Assembly (NCBI RefSeq): GCF_001270745.1
Contig: NZ_LFXL01000037.1
Location: 1 to 64,000 of the forward strand
DNA: 64,000 nucleotides
From: Jiangella muralis
Lineage (GTDB): Bacteria; Actinomycetota; Actinomycetes; Jiangellales; Jiangellaceae
Direction of reading: 5' to 3'
Shown: in pieces, positions 1-8,176 of the stretch
Position numbering within the stretch: the stretch's first letter is position 1
Layout: each line of letters starts with the position of its first letter
Translations under genes and position numbers: made by a program
Notes under the pieces: model-generated
What the model saw: the letters and a program-made list of their open reading frames with translations, nothing else
What the model was told of the DNA's origin: nothing
The model's database searches: none

Positions 1-516
1 CCGCCAGGACCTCACACCCCTGACCTGCCAACAATCAGCACCTTGACATAGAAGCGTCATGGTGGAGTGCGCTTTCCGGGCGTGCGTCGTGCCCGGACTC
101 CCCCGTCCCCCTGATAGCTGCCGAGTTCTTGGCCGCGGGCGGGCGGGTCAAGCGGTCATCGACGCGCGAAGCGCCCAACAGTCCGCTTGAGACGCGCGTT
201 CGCGGCAAGAGAATGGGCGGCAGGGGGGACGGCGACGTTGCGAACCGGCGCACGTGAGCATGCCCACGAGGGCGCCGACCGACGGGGATGCCGGCCCACC
301 GGAGCCCAGGTGGGCCGCCTCGGCCGGGGCGTAGGTGGGGGTATTTGCGGCAAGTAGTCCGGTGCGCCCCGGTTGCAGCTACTTGTGTGACTCATGTGAC
401 AGAAGAGGCGCTTGGGCTCGGCGTGCCGCCCGTGAATTCGGTCCGGCCTGTGGTGATACTGGCCAAGCGGCGGGCACGGGGACTCGCCGGCACGTCCGGT
501 TCGATGGGGGAAGTGC
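1..516. other. Intergenic region upstream of the LCP gene
   Basis: No convincing gene is seen here. Open frames on both strands lack a ribosome binding site and recognisable protein features. The stretch holds one full copy of the GTCCCCCTG palindromic element at 105-230. The last 150 bases before the LCP start contain a TGTGACT-rich segment around 383-402, resembling a similar TGTGACT stretch at about 25045 upstream of the amidase gene. This could be a shared regulatory site, but two short matches are weak evidence. Confidence 0.5.
105..230 (+). repeat. GTCCCCCTG palindromic element, copy A (full length)
   Basis: This 126-base element begins GTCCCCCTGATAGCTGCC and ends with CAGGGGGGAC. The ends are inverted repeats. 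The interior has a second nested palindrome (TCAAGCGG pairing with CCGCTTGA) around a GCGCGAAGCGC centre, so the whole unit can fold into one long imperfect hairpin. It is closely similar to copies B (7495-7621) and C (40352-40478). The roughly 20 bases to its left (TGCCCGGACTCCCCC) are also conserved between copies. It contains no gene. Confidence 0.85.
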
Positions 517-2049
517 ATGACCACAGCGGCACGTCCGCCGGATCCACGGCGGGTGCGGGCCCGTCGCGAAGCCATGGCCGCGCTCCGCGCCAAGCAGGCC
601 GAGGCGGCACGGTTTCGCCGATCGGTGACATTGGTCGCCCTGTCCGTCGTCGCCCCCGGCAGCGCGCAGCTGATCGCCGGCCACAAGAAGACCGGCAAGA
701 TCGCGCTCGGCGTCTACGGCGGGCTGATCGGCATAGCGCTGCTGGTGCTCTGGCTGGTGCCGCTGCAGGACCTCGCCGGGCTGGCCGTCCGGCCGTGGCT
801 GCTGACGGCGTTCAAGCTGCTGGCCTTCGGCATCGCGGCCGCGTGGATCGTGCTGCTGCTGGACGCGTGGCGGCTCGGCCACCCGCCGGGACTGAGCCAG
901 AAGCACCGGCTGATCATGATCGGCGCGACGCTCGCGCTGGCCGCGATGGTGTCGACGCCGTTCTTCGTGGCCGCCCGGTACGCGACGGCCGCGCACGACG
1001 CCGTCGTCGAGATGTTCCCGTCCGGCCAGGTGGCGGCCGCGAGCGACGGCCGGCTCAACATCCTGTTGCTGGGCGTCGACGCCGGCGACGGGCGGGTCGG
1101 CGTGCGGCCGGACAGCATCAACCTGGTCTCCATCGACGTCCGCACCGGCGAGCCGGCGATGATCAGCCTGCCGCGCAACCTGGAGAACGCCCGGTTCCCC
1201 GACGGCTCGCCCGCCGACGCCGAGTTCCCGCGCGGCTTCTCCGGCGACGGCGAAGGCGACGAGTCCGACTACATGCTGAACGCGACCTGGACCTACGGCG
1301 AGGAGAACCCGGAGCTGTTCGACGGCCCGTCCGGCCCCGGCCCGACCGCCGTCAAGCAGGCCGTCGAGGGCACCCTCGGTGTGCCGGTGCACTACTACGT
1401 GGCCGTCGACCTGCAGGGCTTCCGCGACATCATCGACGCGATCGGCGGCGTCACCATCAGGGTGAACGAGGAGTTGCCGATCGGTGACAAGGGCAGGGTG
1501 CTCGAGCCCGGGCTGCAGGAACTGGACGGCTACCACGCGCTCTGGTACGCCCGGTCCCGCGAGGGCTCGTCCGACTACGCGCGCATGGCCCGGCAGCGCT
1601 GCGTCATCGGCGCGCTGGTCAACCAGGCCGACCCGCAGACGGTGCTGTCGAACTTCGTCGAGCTGGCCGACGCGTCGAAGTCGGTCATCACCACCGACAT
1701 CCCGCGCCAGGACCTCGCCAACCTCGTCGACCTCGCGCTGAAGGCGAAGGACGAGGAGATCACCTCGCTGCAGTTCGTGCCGCCGCTGATCGTGCCGGCC
1801 GACCCGGACATCGGGCTCATCCACGACGAGGTCGACGCGCTGCTGTCCGGCGACGCGAAACCGGCGCCGTCGGAGACCGCGGCCGAGGAGCCGTCCGATC
1901 CGCCGTCCGAGGAGCCGAGTGAGGAGTCCCGTGACGAACCGGCCGACGAGCCGTCCGAGGAATCCGACCAGCCCTCCGACGCTCCCGACGAGGAGCAGGC
2001 GGACGAGACGGAGCCGGTCGAGATGTCGTCCGCCTGCTCCTACGAGTAG
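517..2049 (+). CDS. LytR-CpsA-Psr (LCP) family cell-wall polymer ligase
   Basis: LCP proteins transfer polyprenol-linked glycopolymers onto peptidoglycan at the outer membrane face. The 510-residue product has a basic cytoplasmic start, several hydrophobic segments (about residues 30-150), then an extracytoplasmic LCP domain (about 180-420) with the typical LLLGVD strand, RPDSINLVSID and ISLPRNLE motifs whose arginines bind the lipid pyrophosphate. The last 60 residues are an acidic Ser/Pro/Glu tail (repeated EEPSDPPSEEP-type units), perhaps a wall-spanning spacer. More than one membrane segment before the domain is unusual, since many LCP proteins have one. ATG 517 is preceded by GGGGGA. It heads the glycopolymer cluster, so attachment of the locus polymer to the wall is a reasonable inference. 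Confidence 0.93.
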   Translation: MTTAARPPDPRRVRARREAMAALRAKQAEAARFRRSVTLVALSVVAPGSAQLIAGHKKTGKIALGVYGGLIGIALLVLWLVPLQDLAGLAVRPWLLTAFKLLAFGIAAAWIVLLLDAWRLGHPPGLSQKHRLIMIGATLALAAMVSTPFFVAARYATAAHDAVVEMFPSGQVAAASDGRLNILLLGVDAGDGRVGVRPDSINLVSIDVRTGEPAMISLPRNLENARFPDGSPADAEFPRGFSGDGEGDESDYMLNATWTYGEENPELFDGPSGPGPTAVKQAVEGTLGVPVHYYVAVDLQGFRDIIDAIGGVTIRVNEELPIGDKGRVLEPGLQELDGYHALWYARSREGSSDYARMARQRCVIGALVNQADPQTVLSNFVELADASKSVITTDIPRQDLANLVDLALKAKDEEITSLQFVPPLIVPADPDIGLIHDEVDALLSGDAKPAPSETAAEEPSDPPSEEPSEESRDEPADEPSEESDQPSDAPDEEQADETEPVEMSSACSYE

Positions 2050-2131
2050 CCGGAGGTCAGGTCCGTCGGGTGCGCCGCGGAGTCGATCGCTGATCGAACC
2101 GGCGCCGGCACGGGGTAGTGTGCTCGCCGAC

Positions 2132-3217
2132 ATGAACGCCGCCGATCCCACCCCTTCCGGCCGGCCGGTCGCGCCCGACGAGGGCGTGTGGCCGGCCGTC
2201 TCGGTCATCATGCCCGTGCTCGACGAGGAGCGGCACCTGGCCGAGGCCGTCGCCGGCGTGCTCGCCCAGGAGTACCCGGGGGAGCTGGAGCTGCTGCTGG
2301 CGCTCGGCCCGTCCCGCGACCGCACCGACAAGATCGCCCGCGAGCTGGCCGCCGCCGACCCGCGGGTCCGGCTGGTCGCCAACCCGGCCGGACACACCCC
2401 CGCCGGGCTGAACGCGGCCCTCGGCGCCGCGCGGCACGGCGTCGTCGTGCGGGTCGACGGTCACGGCGTGCTGTCCGACCACTACATTCGCACCGCCGTC
2501 GCCGAACTGGAGCGCACCGGCGCGGCCAACGTCGGCGGCATCATGAACGCCGAGGGGCAGACCGACTTCGAGCGGGCCGTCGCCTGGGCGTACACGTCGC
2601 CGTTCGGGCTGGGCGGGGCGAAGTTCCACCTCGGCGGGCAGGCCGGCCCGGCTGACACCGTCTACCTGGGGGTGTTCCGGCGCGAGGTGCTCGACCGCCT
2701 CGGCGGCTTCGACGAGCACTTCGTCCGGGCCCAGGACTGGGAGTTGAACTACCGCATCCGGGCGGCCGGCGAGACCGTCTGGTTCACGCCCGACCTCGTC
2801 GTCAGCTACCGGCCGCGGCCGAACCTGCGCGCGCTGGCCCGGCAGTTCCTCAAGACCGGCCAGTGGCGGCGCGAGGTGGTCCGCCGCTACCCCGACACCG
2901 CGAACGTCCGCTACCTCGCCGCCCCCGCCGTCACGGTCGCGGTCACCGCGGGGACGGTGGCCGGGCTGGCCGGCCTCGTGGGGCCGTCGTGGCTGCTGAT
3001 CGGCTGGCTGGCGCCGGCCGGCTACGCCGTCGGGGTCGCTGGCGCCGCCGCCGTGGCCGGTCGCGGGCTGCCGGCGAAGGCCCGCGCCTGGCTGCCGCCC
3101 GTCCTCGCGACGATGCACCTCACCTGGGGCGCCGGGTTCCTCCTGGGGTCCCGCGACGCCGCCCGGTCGCGGCGTGCCGACCGCGATGCCGCGGCCGCGG
3201 GAGGACCGGCGACGTGA
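2132..3217 (+). CDS. Glycosyltransferase family 2, ExoA-like, membrane-anchored
   Basis: The 361-residue protein has an N-terminal GT-A domain: VSVIMPVLDEERHL at the start, VVRVDGHG as the metal-site region, and QDWELNYRIR where the catalytic acid is expected. Two or three hydrophobic segments follow (about residues 265-345). This layout resembles ExoA-type enzymes that extend lipid-linked sugars at the inner face of the membrane. Donor and acceptor cannot be read from sequence. ATG 2132 is chosen because the conserved domain begins about 30 residues later. Its stop overlaps the GTG start of the next GT by 4 bases, implying translational coupling. Confidence 0.85.
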   Translation: MNAADPTPSGRPVAPDEGVWPAVSVIMPVLDEERHLAEAVAGVLAQEYPGELELLLALGPSRDRTDKIARELAAADPRVRLVANPAGHTPAGLNAALGAARHGVVVRVDGHGVLSDHYIRTAVAELERTGAANVGGIMNAEGQTDFERAVAWAYTSPFGLGGAKFHLGGQAGPADTVYLGVFRREVLDRLGGFDEHFVRAQDWELNYRIRAAGETVWFTPDLVVSYRPRPNLRALARQFLKTGQWRREVVRRYPDTANVRYLAAPAVTVAVTAGTVAGLAGLVGPSWLLIGWLAPAGYAVGVAGAAAVAGRGLPAKARAWLPPVLATMHLTWGAGFLLGSRDAARSRRADRDAAAAGGPAT

Positions 3218-4380
3218 ACGTCCTGATGCTCGTGCAGTCACCGGTGGCCGGCGACTCGCGGGTGCTCCGGGAGGCCGCCACGCTGACGGCCGAGGGGCAC
3301 GCCGTGCACATCGTCGGCCGCGACGTCCCCGACGGCTTCGACCCCGGCGACGGCGTCACCGTCGAGTCGGTGACCCGGTCGCGCGGCATGCGCCCACCCG
3401 GCACCCCGCGCGGCGCCGCCCTGGCGTCGTCGACCGGGCCCAAGGCCGTGGTGCGGCGGGCCGGACGGTGGCTGCTGCTGCCGGAGCACCGCGAGCGCAC
3501 CGAGCGGCGCTGGCGCGACGACGCCGCCCGGCTGCTGGCCGGCCGGCCGGCCCACGACGTCGTGCACGCCCACGACTACAACACGCTGGCGCTCGGCGCC
3601 GACCTCGCCCGGCAGTGGTCCGCCCGGCTGGTCTACGACAGCCACGAGCTGTGGTTCGACCGCGGGCTGCCCGGCCGGCCCACGCCGCTGGCGCGGTGGC
3701 GCGGACGGCGCGCGGAGACCGGGCTGGCCCGGCAGGCGCGGGTGGTGCTGACCGTCAGCGAGGGCATCGCCACCCGGCTGCGCGGCCGCGGCCTGCCCGA
3801 CGTCCGCGTCGTCCGCAACACCTTCCCGCTGGCCGACCACGAGCCGCCGGAGCTGCCGGACACCCCCGCCGGGTTCGCGTACGCCGGGCGCATCGGCCCC
3901 GGCCGTGACCTCGAGGCCGTCGTCGGCGCCGCCGCCCGGCTGCCGTCGCTGCGCACCGTCGTCGCCGGGCCGGCCGACCCCGGCTACCGCCTCGACACCA
4001 CCGGCGTCGAGGTGCTGCCGCCGATGTCACTGCCCGCGGTCGACACCCTGTACCAGGAGGTGGGTGTGGCGGTGGTCACTCTCACCGACACCTGCCTGAA
4101 CCACCGGCTGGCGCTGCCGAACAAGCTGTTCCACGCCGTCCGGGCCGGAGTTCCGGTGGTGGCGGCGAACCTGCCGGAACTCCATTCCTTCGTGCTCCGT
4201 TACGGTCTGGGCCGCCTCTACACCCCCGGCGACGCGTCGTCGCTGGCCACGGCCGTGGAGGCAGTCGCGTCGGACTACACTGGCTACGTCGAGGCGGTGC
4301 GCAAGGCACGGCAGGAACTGGCCTGGGAGCACGACTCCCGCGTCCTCGTCGACGCGTATGCAACCCTGGGGACGGCGTGA
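3214..4380 (+). CDS. Glycosyltransferase family 4 (GT-B)
   Basis: A 388-residue cytoplasmic GT-B protein. The N-terminal half has the SRVLREAATL acceptor-side motif and VHAHDYNTLALG. The C-terminal half has FAYAGRIGPGRDLEAVV and NHRLALPNKLFHAVRAGVPVV, the nucleotide-sugar binding and E/K-type catalytic region of GT4 enzymes, although the acidic residue is not in the classical EX7E spacing. The GTG start at 3214 overlaps the previous stop (GTGA), so the two GTs are co-translated. Which sugar it adds is unknown. Confidence 0.85.
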   Translation: MNVLMLVQSPVAGDSRVLREAATLTAEGHAVHIVGRDVPDGFDPGDGVTVESVTRSRGMRPPGTPRGAALASSTGPKAVVRRAGRWLLLPEHRERTERRWRDDAARLLAGRPAHDVVHAHDYNTLALGADLARQWSARLVYDSHELWFDRGLPGRPTPLARWRGRRAETGLARQARVVLTVSEGIATRLRGRGLPDVRVVRNTFPLADHEPPELPDTPAGFAYAGRIGPGRDLEAVVGAAARLPSLRTVVAGPADPGYRLDTTGVEVLPPMSLPAVDTLYQEVGVAVVTLTDTCLNHRLALPNKLFHAVRAGVPVVAANLPELHSFVLRYGLGRLYTPGDASSLATAVEAVASDYTGYVEAVRKARQELAWEHDSRVLVDAYATLGTA

Positions 4381-4507
4381 GATGGCCTACATCGTCACGT
4401 GTGGCCCACGGGTGCGATATTTCGTCTGTGTGTCGTCTACCCTTGACCCGATCCGGTGCGGATCCACTCGGTCCAGCGCCTGGCCGCGGTAGAAAGGCAA
4501 GCCTTCG

Positions 4508-5371
4508 ATGAACGCCACTCGTACCGATGAGGATTTCACCTCGTCGGTGCACGTGTACGAACCGCACCGGGCGGGGTTGCCCCGGCTCGGGCCGTACATC
4601 CGTACCCTGTGGCACCGCAGGCAGTTCGCCGCGGAGATGTCGCGGTCGAACATCCGGGCCGCGAACACCAACACGTTCTTCGGCCAGATCTGGCTGGTGC
4701 TCAACCCGCTGCTGCTGGCCTGCGTGTACTACGTGCTGATCACCATCCTGCGCAGCGGTGACACCACCGACGCGGCGGAGCGGTTCGTGCACCTGTGTGC
4801 CGGACTGTTCGCGTTCTACTACTTCTCCGGCTGCCTGATGACCGGCGCGTCCAGCGTGGTGGGTGGCGGCAAATTGCTGCTGAACATGTCGTTCCCACGG
4901 CTGCTGCTGCCGCTGTCGGCGGTGCGCACGGCGTTCTTCCGGTTCCTCCCCACGCTCATCGTCTACTTCCCGATCCACATCGCGTTCGGGCAGCCGCTGA
5001 CCTGGCAGATGCTGCTGGCGCCGGTGTTCCTGGTGCTGCTGACCATCTTCGGCGCGGGTGCGGCGATGATGTTCGCGACGCTGCAGGTGTACTTCCGCGA
5101 CACCGCCAGCTTCTTGCCGTACTTCGTCCGCATGTGGCTGTACCTGTCGCCGGTGCTGTGGTTCGCTGAGGACGCCCCCGAGCGGTTCGAGTCGTTCATG
5201 ATCTTCAACCCGCTGTACTCGCTGCTGGGTGGCTGGACCGACCTGCTCGTCCGCGGGCAGATCCCGGACCTGTCGTTGTGGATCTTCGGCGTCGCCTGGG
5301 CGGCTGCCGCGGCCATTGTGGGGAGCCTGTTCTTCATGTCGAGGGAGCGCGAGTTTGTCGTCCGTCTCTGA
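4508..5371 (+). CDS. Polysaccharide ABC transporter permease (Wzm/TagG type)
   Basis: ABC-2 family membrane component that would move a finished lipid-linked polymer across the cytoplasmic membrane with the ATPase encoded next. The 287-residue protein has about six hydrophobic segments. It has the NIRAANTNTFFGQIW amphipathic entry typical of this family and a LSPVLWF motif near the fifth membrane segment. ATG 4508 lies downstream of GAAAGG. A 127-base gap separates it from the upstream GT, so it probably has its own promoter, though no clear one is seen. Its stop is 10 bases before the preferred ATPase start. Confidence 0.92.
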   Translation: MNATRTDEDFTSSVHVYEPHRAGLPRLGPYIRTLWHRRQFAAEMSRSNIRAANTNTFFGQIWLVLNPLLLACVYYVLITILRSGDTTDAAERFVHLCAGLFAFYYFSGCLMTGASSVVGGGKLLLNMSFPRLLLPLSAVRTAFFRFLPTLIVYFPIHIAFGQPLTWQMLLAPVFLVLLTIFGAGAAMMFATLQVYFRDTASFLPYFVRMWLYLSPVLWFAEDAPERFESFMIFNPLYSLLGGWTDLLVRGQIPDLSLWIFGVAWAAAAAIVGSLFFMSREREFVVRL

Positions 5372-5381
5372 GGTTGGCGCC

Positions 5382-6167
5382 GTGACCACCACATCGGCCA
5401 CGCCTGATGCCGTCGTCGTCGAGAACGTCTCGCTGACGTACCGCACCACGTTCGAACGCGTCCCGACGTTCAAGACGGCGATCGTCCGGTTCGGCCGCGG
5501 TGAGCGCGCCGTCAAGGAGGTCAACGCGGTCCAGGACGTGTCGTTCGCGGTGCCGCACGGCAACGCCATCGGCATCATCGGCGCCAACGGCGCCGGCAAG
5601 TCCACGCTGATGCGCATGGTCGCCGGCATCCTGCCGCCCACCAAGGGCCGCATCCAGGTCAACGGCCGGGTCAGCACGCTGCTGTCGCTCGGCGTCGGCT
5701 TCAACGCCGCGCTCACCGGCCGCGAGAACGTCGTCCTGGGCGGGCTGGCCGCGGGCCTGAGCCGCAAGGAGATCCAGGAGCGCTACGAAGAGATCGCCGA
5801 CTTCGCCGAACTGGGCGAGTTCATCGACATGCCGATGCGCACCTACTCCTCCGGCATGTTCCAGCGGCTCGCGTTCTCCGTCGCCGTGCACATGGACCCC
5901 GACATCCTGCTCATCGACGAGGCGCTGTCTGCCGGCGACGCCAAGTTCAAGCAGAAGGCCGCGGCCAAGATGAAGGACCTGGTGACCAACGCGCGCACCA
6001 TGTTCCTCGTCAGCCACGCCCTCAGCAGCGTCCGCGACCTCTGCAACGACGCCCTGTGGTTGCACAAGGGCAAGCTGATGATGCGCGGCACCCCCAACGA
6101 GGTCATCGAGGCCTACAACACCTTCCTCAAGGTCGGCGAGGACGCCTTCAGCCTCGAGGACCTCTGA
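5382..6167 (+). CDS. Polysaccharide ABC transporter ATP-binding protein (Wzt/TagH type)
   Basis: Energises export of the wall glycopolymer together with the adjacent permease. The 261-residue product shows the Walker A region GANGAGKSTLMRMVAG, a signature loop in TYSSGMFQRLAFS, Walker B ILLIDEALSAGD and the switch region MFLVSHALSSV. It ends soon after the ATPase core, so it lacks the C-terminal carbohydrate-binding domain of long Wzt proteins; export should not depend on a terminal sugar modification recognised in cis. GTG 5382 is used. TTG 5355, with GGGAG upstream and overlapping the permease end, is a credible alternative. Confidence 0.92.
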   Translation: MTTTSATPDAVVVENVSLTYRTTFERVPTFKTAIVRFGRGERAVKEVNAVQDVSFAVPHGNAIGIIGANGAGKSTLMRMVAGILPPTKGRIQVNGRVSTLLSLGVGFNAALTGRENVVLGGLAAGLSRKEIQERYEEIADFAELGEFIDMPMRTYSSGMFQRLAFSVAVHMDPDILLIDEALSAGDAKFKQKAAAKMKDLVTNARTMFLVSHALSSVRDLCNDALWLHKGKLMMRGTPNEVIEAYNTFLKVGEDAFSLEDL

Positions 6168-6170
6168 GTC

Positions 6171-7271
6171 GTGGCCGCACCACGCGTCGACGTCGCCATC
6201 GTGTCCGCGGGGCACGACGTCGCCGACGCGCGGCTGCACAAGATCACCGCGGCGCTGCGGCGGGCCGGCCTGAGCGTCGAGCTGGCCGGGCTCGGTGACG
6301 CCGACGGCGGGCCGGCCGGCGTCCGCGTCCGCACCGAGCAGCGCGGCGGCATGGCCCGGCGCGCGGTGCGGGCGGCGATGCTGCCGTGGCGCACCCGCGC
6401 CCACGTGCTGATGACCGTCGACCCCGACGTCGTCCCGATGGCCCGCGCCGCCGCGTCGGTGCGCCGCTGCAAGGTCGTCGTCGACATCCACGAGGACTAC
6501 GCCCGGCTGCTGTCCGACCGGTCCTGGGCGCGCGGCCTCATCGGCATCGGCGCGCGCATGATCGTGCACGCCAGCACCCGCCTGGCCGCCGGCGCCGACG
6601 TCACCGTCGTGGCCGACGACCACATCCCCCCGCACCAGGCCCGGCGCCGCCTCGTCGTCGAGAACCTGCCGGACCTCCAGCTGCTTTCGCCCGGCCCGCC
6701 GGACGACCGGCCGCGCGCGGTCTACATCGGCGACCTACGCGCCAGCCGCGGCCTGTTCGACATGGTCGACGCCGTCGCGGGTGCGCCCGCCTGGACGCTC
6801 GACCTCATCGGCCCGGTGGCCGCCGCCGACCGCGACCAGCTGGCCGCCCGCCTGGCCCGCTCCGACGTCGCCGGGCGGGTCACCCTGCACGGCCGGCAGC
6901 CACCGGAGCTGGCCTGGCAGATCGCCCGCGGCGCCTGGGCCGGCCTGGTGTTCCTGCGCGAGACGCCGGCGTTCCGCCAGGCGATGCCGACCAAGCTGTA
7001 CGAGTACCTCGCCAGCGGCCTGCCCGTGCTGTCGACGCCGCTGCCGCGGCAGACCTCGGTCATCCGCGAGTCCGGCGGCGGCGTCCTGATCGCCGGCCCC
7101 GCCGAGGCCGCCGACGTCCTGCGCCGCTGGAGCGACCACCCCGAGGAACTGGACGACTACCGCGCGGCCGCGCAGGAGTGGACCGAGCGGAAGCTCAGCG
7201 AGCGCACGCCGTATGACCTGCTGGCCGAGACCGTCGCCGAGCTGCTCGGTCACCGTTCCGCCGTCGCCTGA
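6171..7271 (+). CDS. Glycosyltransferase family 4 (GT-B)
   Basis: The 366-residue protein begins VDVAIVSAGHDVADARLHK, a start shared by actinobacterial GT4 proteins of polymer clusters. It continues with VVVDIHEDYARLL in the N-terminal Rossmann half, and PTKLYEYLASGLPVLSTPLP in the C-terminal half as the donor-binding and catalytic acid region. GTG 6171 lies three bases after the ATPase stop, so the gene closes an exporter operon. The product is probably cytosolic or membrane-associated. The sugar is unknown. Confidence 0.87.
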   Translation: MAAPRVDVAIVSAGHDVADARLHKITAALRRAGLSVELAGLGDADGGPAGVRVRTEQRGGMARRAVRAAMLPWRTRAHVLMTVDPDVVPMARAAASVRRCKVVVDIHEDYARLLSDRSWARGLIGIGARMIVHASTRLAAGADVTVVADDHIPPHQARRRLVVENLPDLQLLSPGPPDDRPRAVYIGDLRASRGLFDMVDAVAGAPAWTLDLIGPVAAADRDQLAARLARSDVAGRVTLHGRQPPELAWQIARGAWAGLVFLRETPAFRQAMPTKLYEYLASGLPVLSTPLPRQTSVIRESGGGVLIAGPAEAADVLRRWSDHPEELDDYRAAAQEWTERKLSERTPYDLLAETVAELLGHRSAVA

Positions 7272-7675
7272 CGCTCGCCGTTCGCCGTTGCGCGGCAGTG
7301 GGGGGAGTGTGGCGACGGTCCGCCGGGGCGGGTCCTGGTCTGGGGTGACGTCGTGGTCTGTGGTCGCGCTTTATGGCGGGTTCGGGGCTGGTGGCGTGAC
7401 TGGGGACCATGACGTGACGGCAGACCAGGAGGCCAACGCTGCAGTGTCCGGCGAACGGTGCATATCGGGCGCGGGCTGTGCCCGGTTCTTCCCCGTCCCC
7501 CTGATAGGTGCCCGTTCTTGGCCGCGGGACCGCGGGTCAAGCGGTCACCCGCGGCGCGAAGCGCCCCATGGGTCCGCTTGAGGCGCGGTCACGCGGCTGA
7601 GAAAATGGGCAGCAGGGGGACAGCCAACGTGGCGTACCCGGCGTACGGCCGGCCAGCGAACGAGAACGGCCGGGG
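7272..7675. other. Convergent intergenic region holding palindrome copy B
   Basis: 404 bases between the end of the rightward exporter operon and the end of the leftward 7676-9543 gene pair. No gene is supported. The right half is the GTCCCCCTG element copy B at 7495-7621. The left half is GC-rich with no clear U-tract terminator. Its position between two gene ends makes a bidirectional terminator role for the element plausible. Confidence 0.6.
7495..7621 (+). repeat. GTCCCCCTG palindromic element, copy B (full length)
   Basis: A 127-base element with the outer inverted repeat GTCCCCCTG / CAGGGGGAC, then TGCCC and GCCGCG pairs. The nested palindrome TCAAGCGG / CCGCTTGA flanks a central ACCC..GGGT and GGCGCGAAGCGCC hairpin. 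It has the same orientation as copy A and is inverted relative to copy C. The left flank TGCCCGGTTCTTCCCC matches the flank of copy A. It lies between convergent genes. Confidence 0.9.
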
Positions 7676-8176
7676 TCAGCGGGCGGTGAGCTCGCGGCCG
7701 GCCGCGGCGGCGCCGTTGAGGACCCGTGGCGCGGACGGACGGCGGGCCAGTTGCCAGCCGGCCCGGATGGCCCGGCTGTCGAGCACCACGACGAGGTCGG
7801 CGGCGGTGGCGGCGGCCAGCGCCTCGGGCCGGGACCGCAGCCGGGACCAGTATCGGGCCGCCAGCCGGCCGGCCTTGTACTGGCGCACCAGTTTGCGCAG
7901 CCGCGAGACCGGCCGGGCCGGAGCGGGAGCGGGCGCCGCCACCGGAGCCGGAGCGGGAGAAGCAGGCGGGGCGGCGGCCGGCACCGGGACGGCGGGTGTG
8001 GCCGGGGCGGCCCGCCCGTTGAGCACGATGACGTGCGGCACGATGTCGGCGACGGGGTCGAGGGGTGGCTGCCAGGAGATCAGCGTCAGCTCGAGGTCGT
8101 CGCGGCCGAGGTCCTTGGCGACGGTGGCCAGTTGGGCGTGGCCGAGCTTCCCGGTGCCGAGCAGGGTGACCTTCAC
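7676..8176 (-). CDS. Uncharacterised 166-residue protein with Ala/Pro-rich linker
   Basis: No family recognised. The N-terminal 55 residues (VTLLGTGKLGHAQLATVAKD) look like a small alpha/beta unit, possibly a fragment of a Rossmann or GT-like fold. An Ala/Pro-rich linker of about 35 residues follows. A basic helical C-terminal part (about residues 95-166) contains LVVVLDSRAIRAGWQLA. GTG 8176 overlaps the stop of the upstream GT (GTGA), so the two are co-translated and probably act together. Base composition and codon use match the neighbours, so it is likely a real gene. Confidence 0.65.
   Translation of the reverse strand: MKVTLLGTGKLGHAQLATVAKDLGRDDLELTLISWQPPLDPVADIVPHVIVLNGRAAPATPAVPVPAAAPPASPAPAPVAAPAPAPARPVSRLRKLVRQYKAGRLAARYWSRLRSRPEALAAATAADLVVVLDSRAIRAGWQLARRPSAPRVLNGAAAAGRELTAR

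Noticed and set aside
43-48. TTGACA near the left edge as a promoter -35 box
   Set aside because: No acceptable -10 box 16-19 bases downstream, and the palindromic repeat and 300 further bases separate it from the LCP gene.
379-2397. A long leftward open frame opposite the LCP gene, and similar ones at 4082-5767, 22314-24947 and 45251-47566
   Set aside because: All run antisense to genes with strong family motifs and show no ribosome site or recognisable domain.
4444-4449. TTGACC upstream of the ABC permease as a -35 box
   Set aside because: The sequence 17 bases later (ACTCGG) does not resemble a -10 box.
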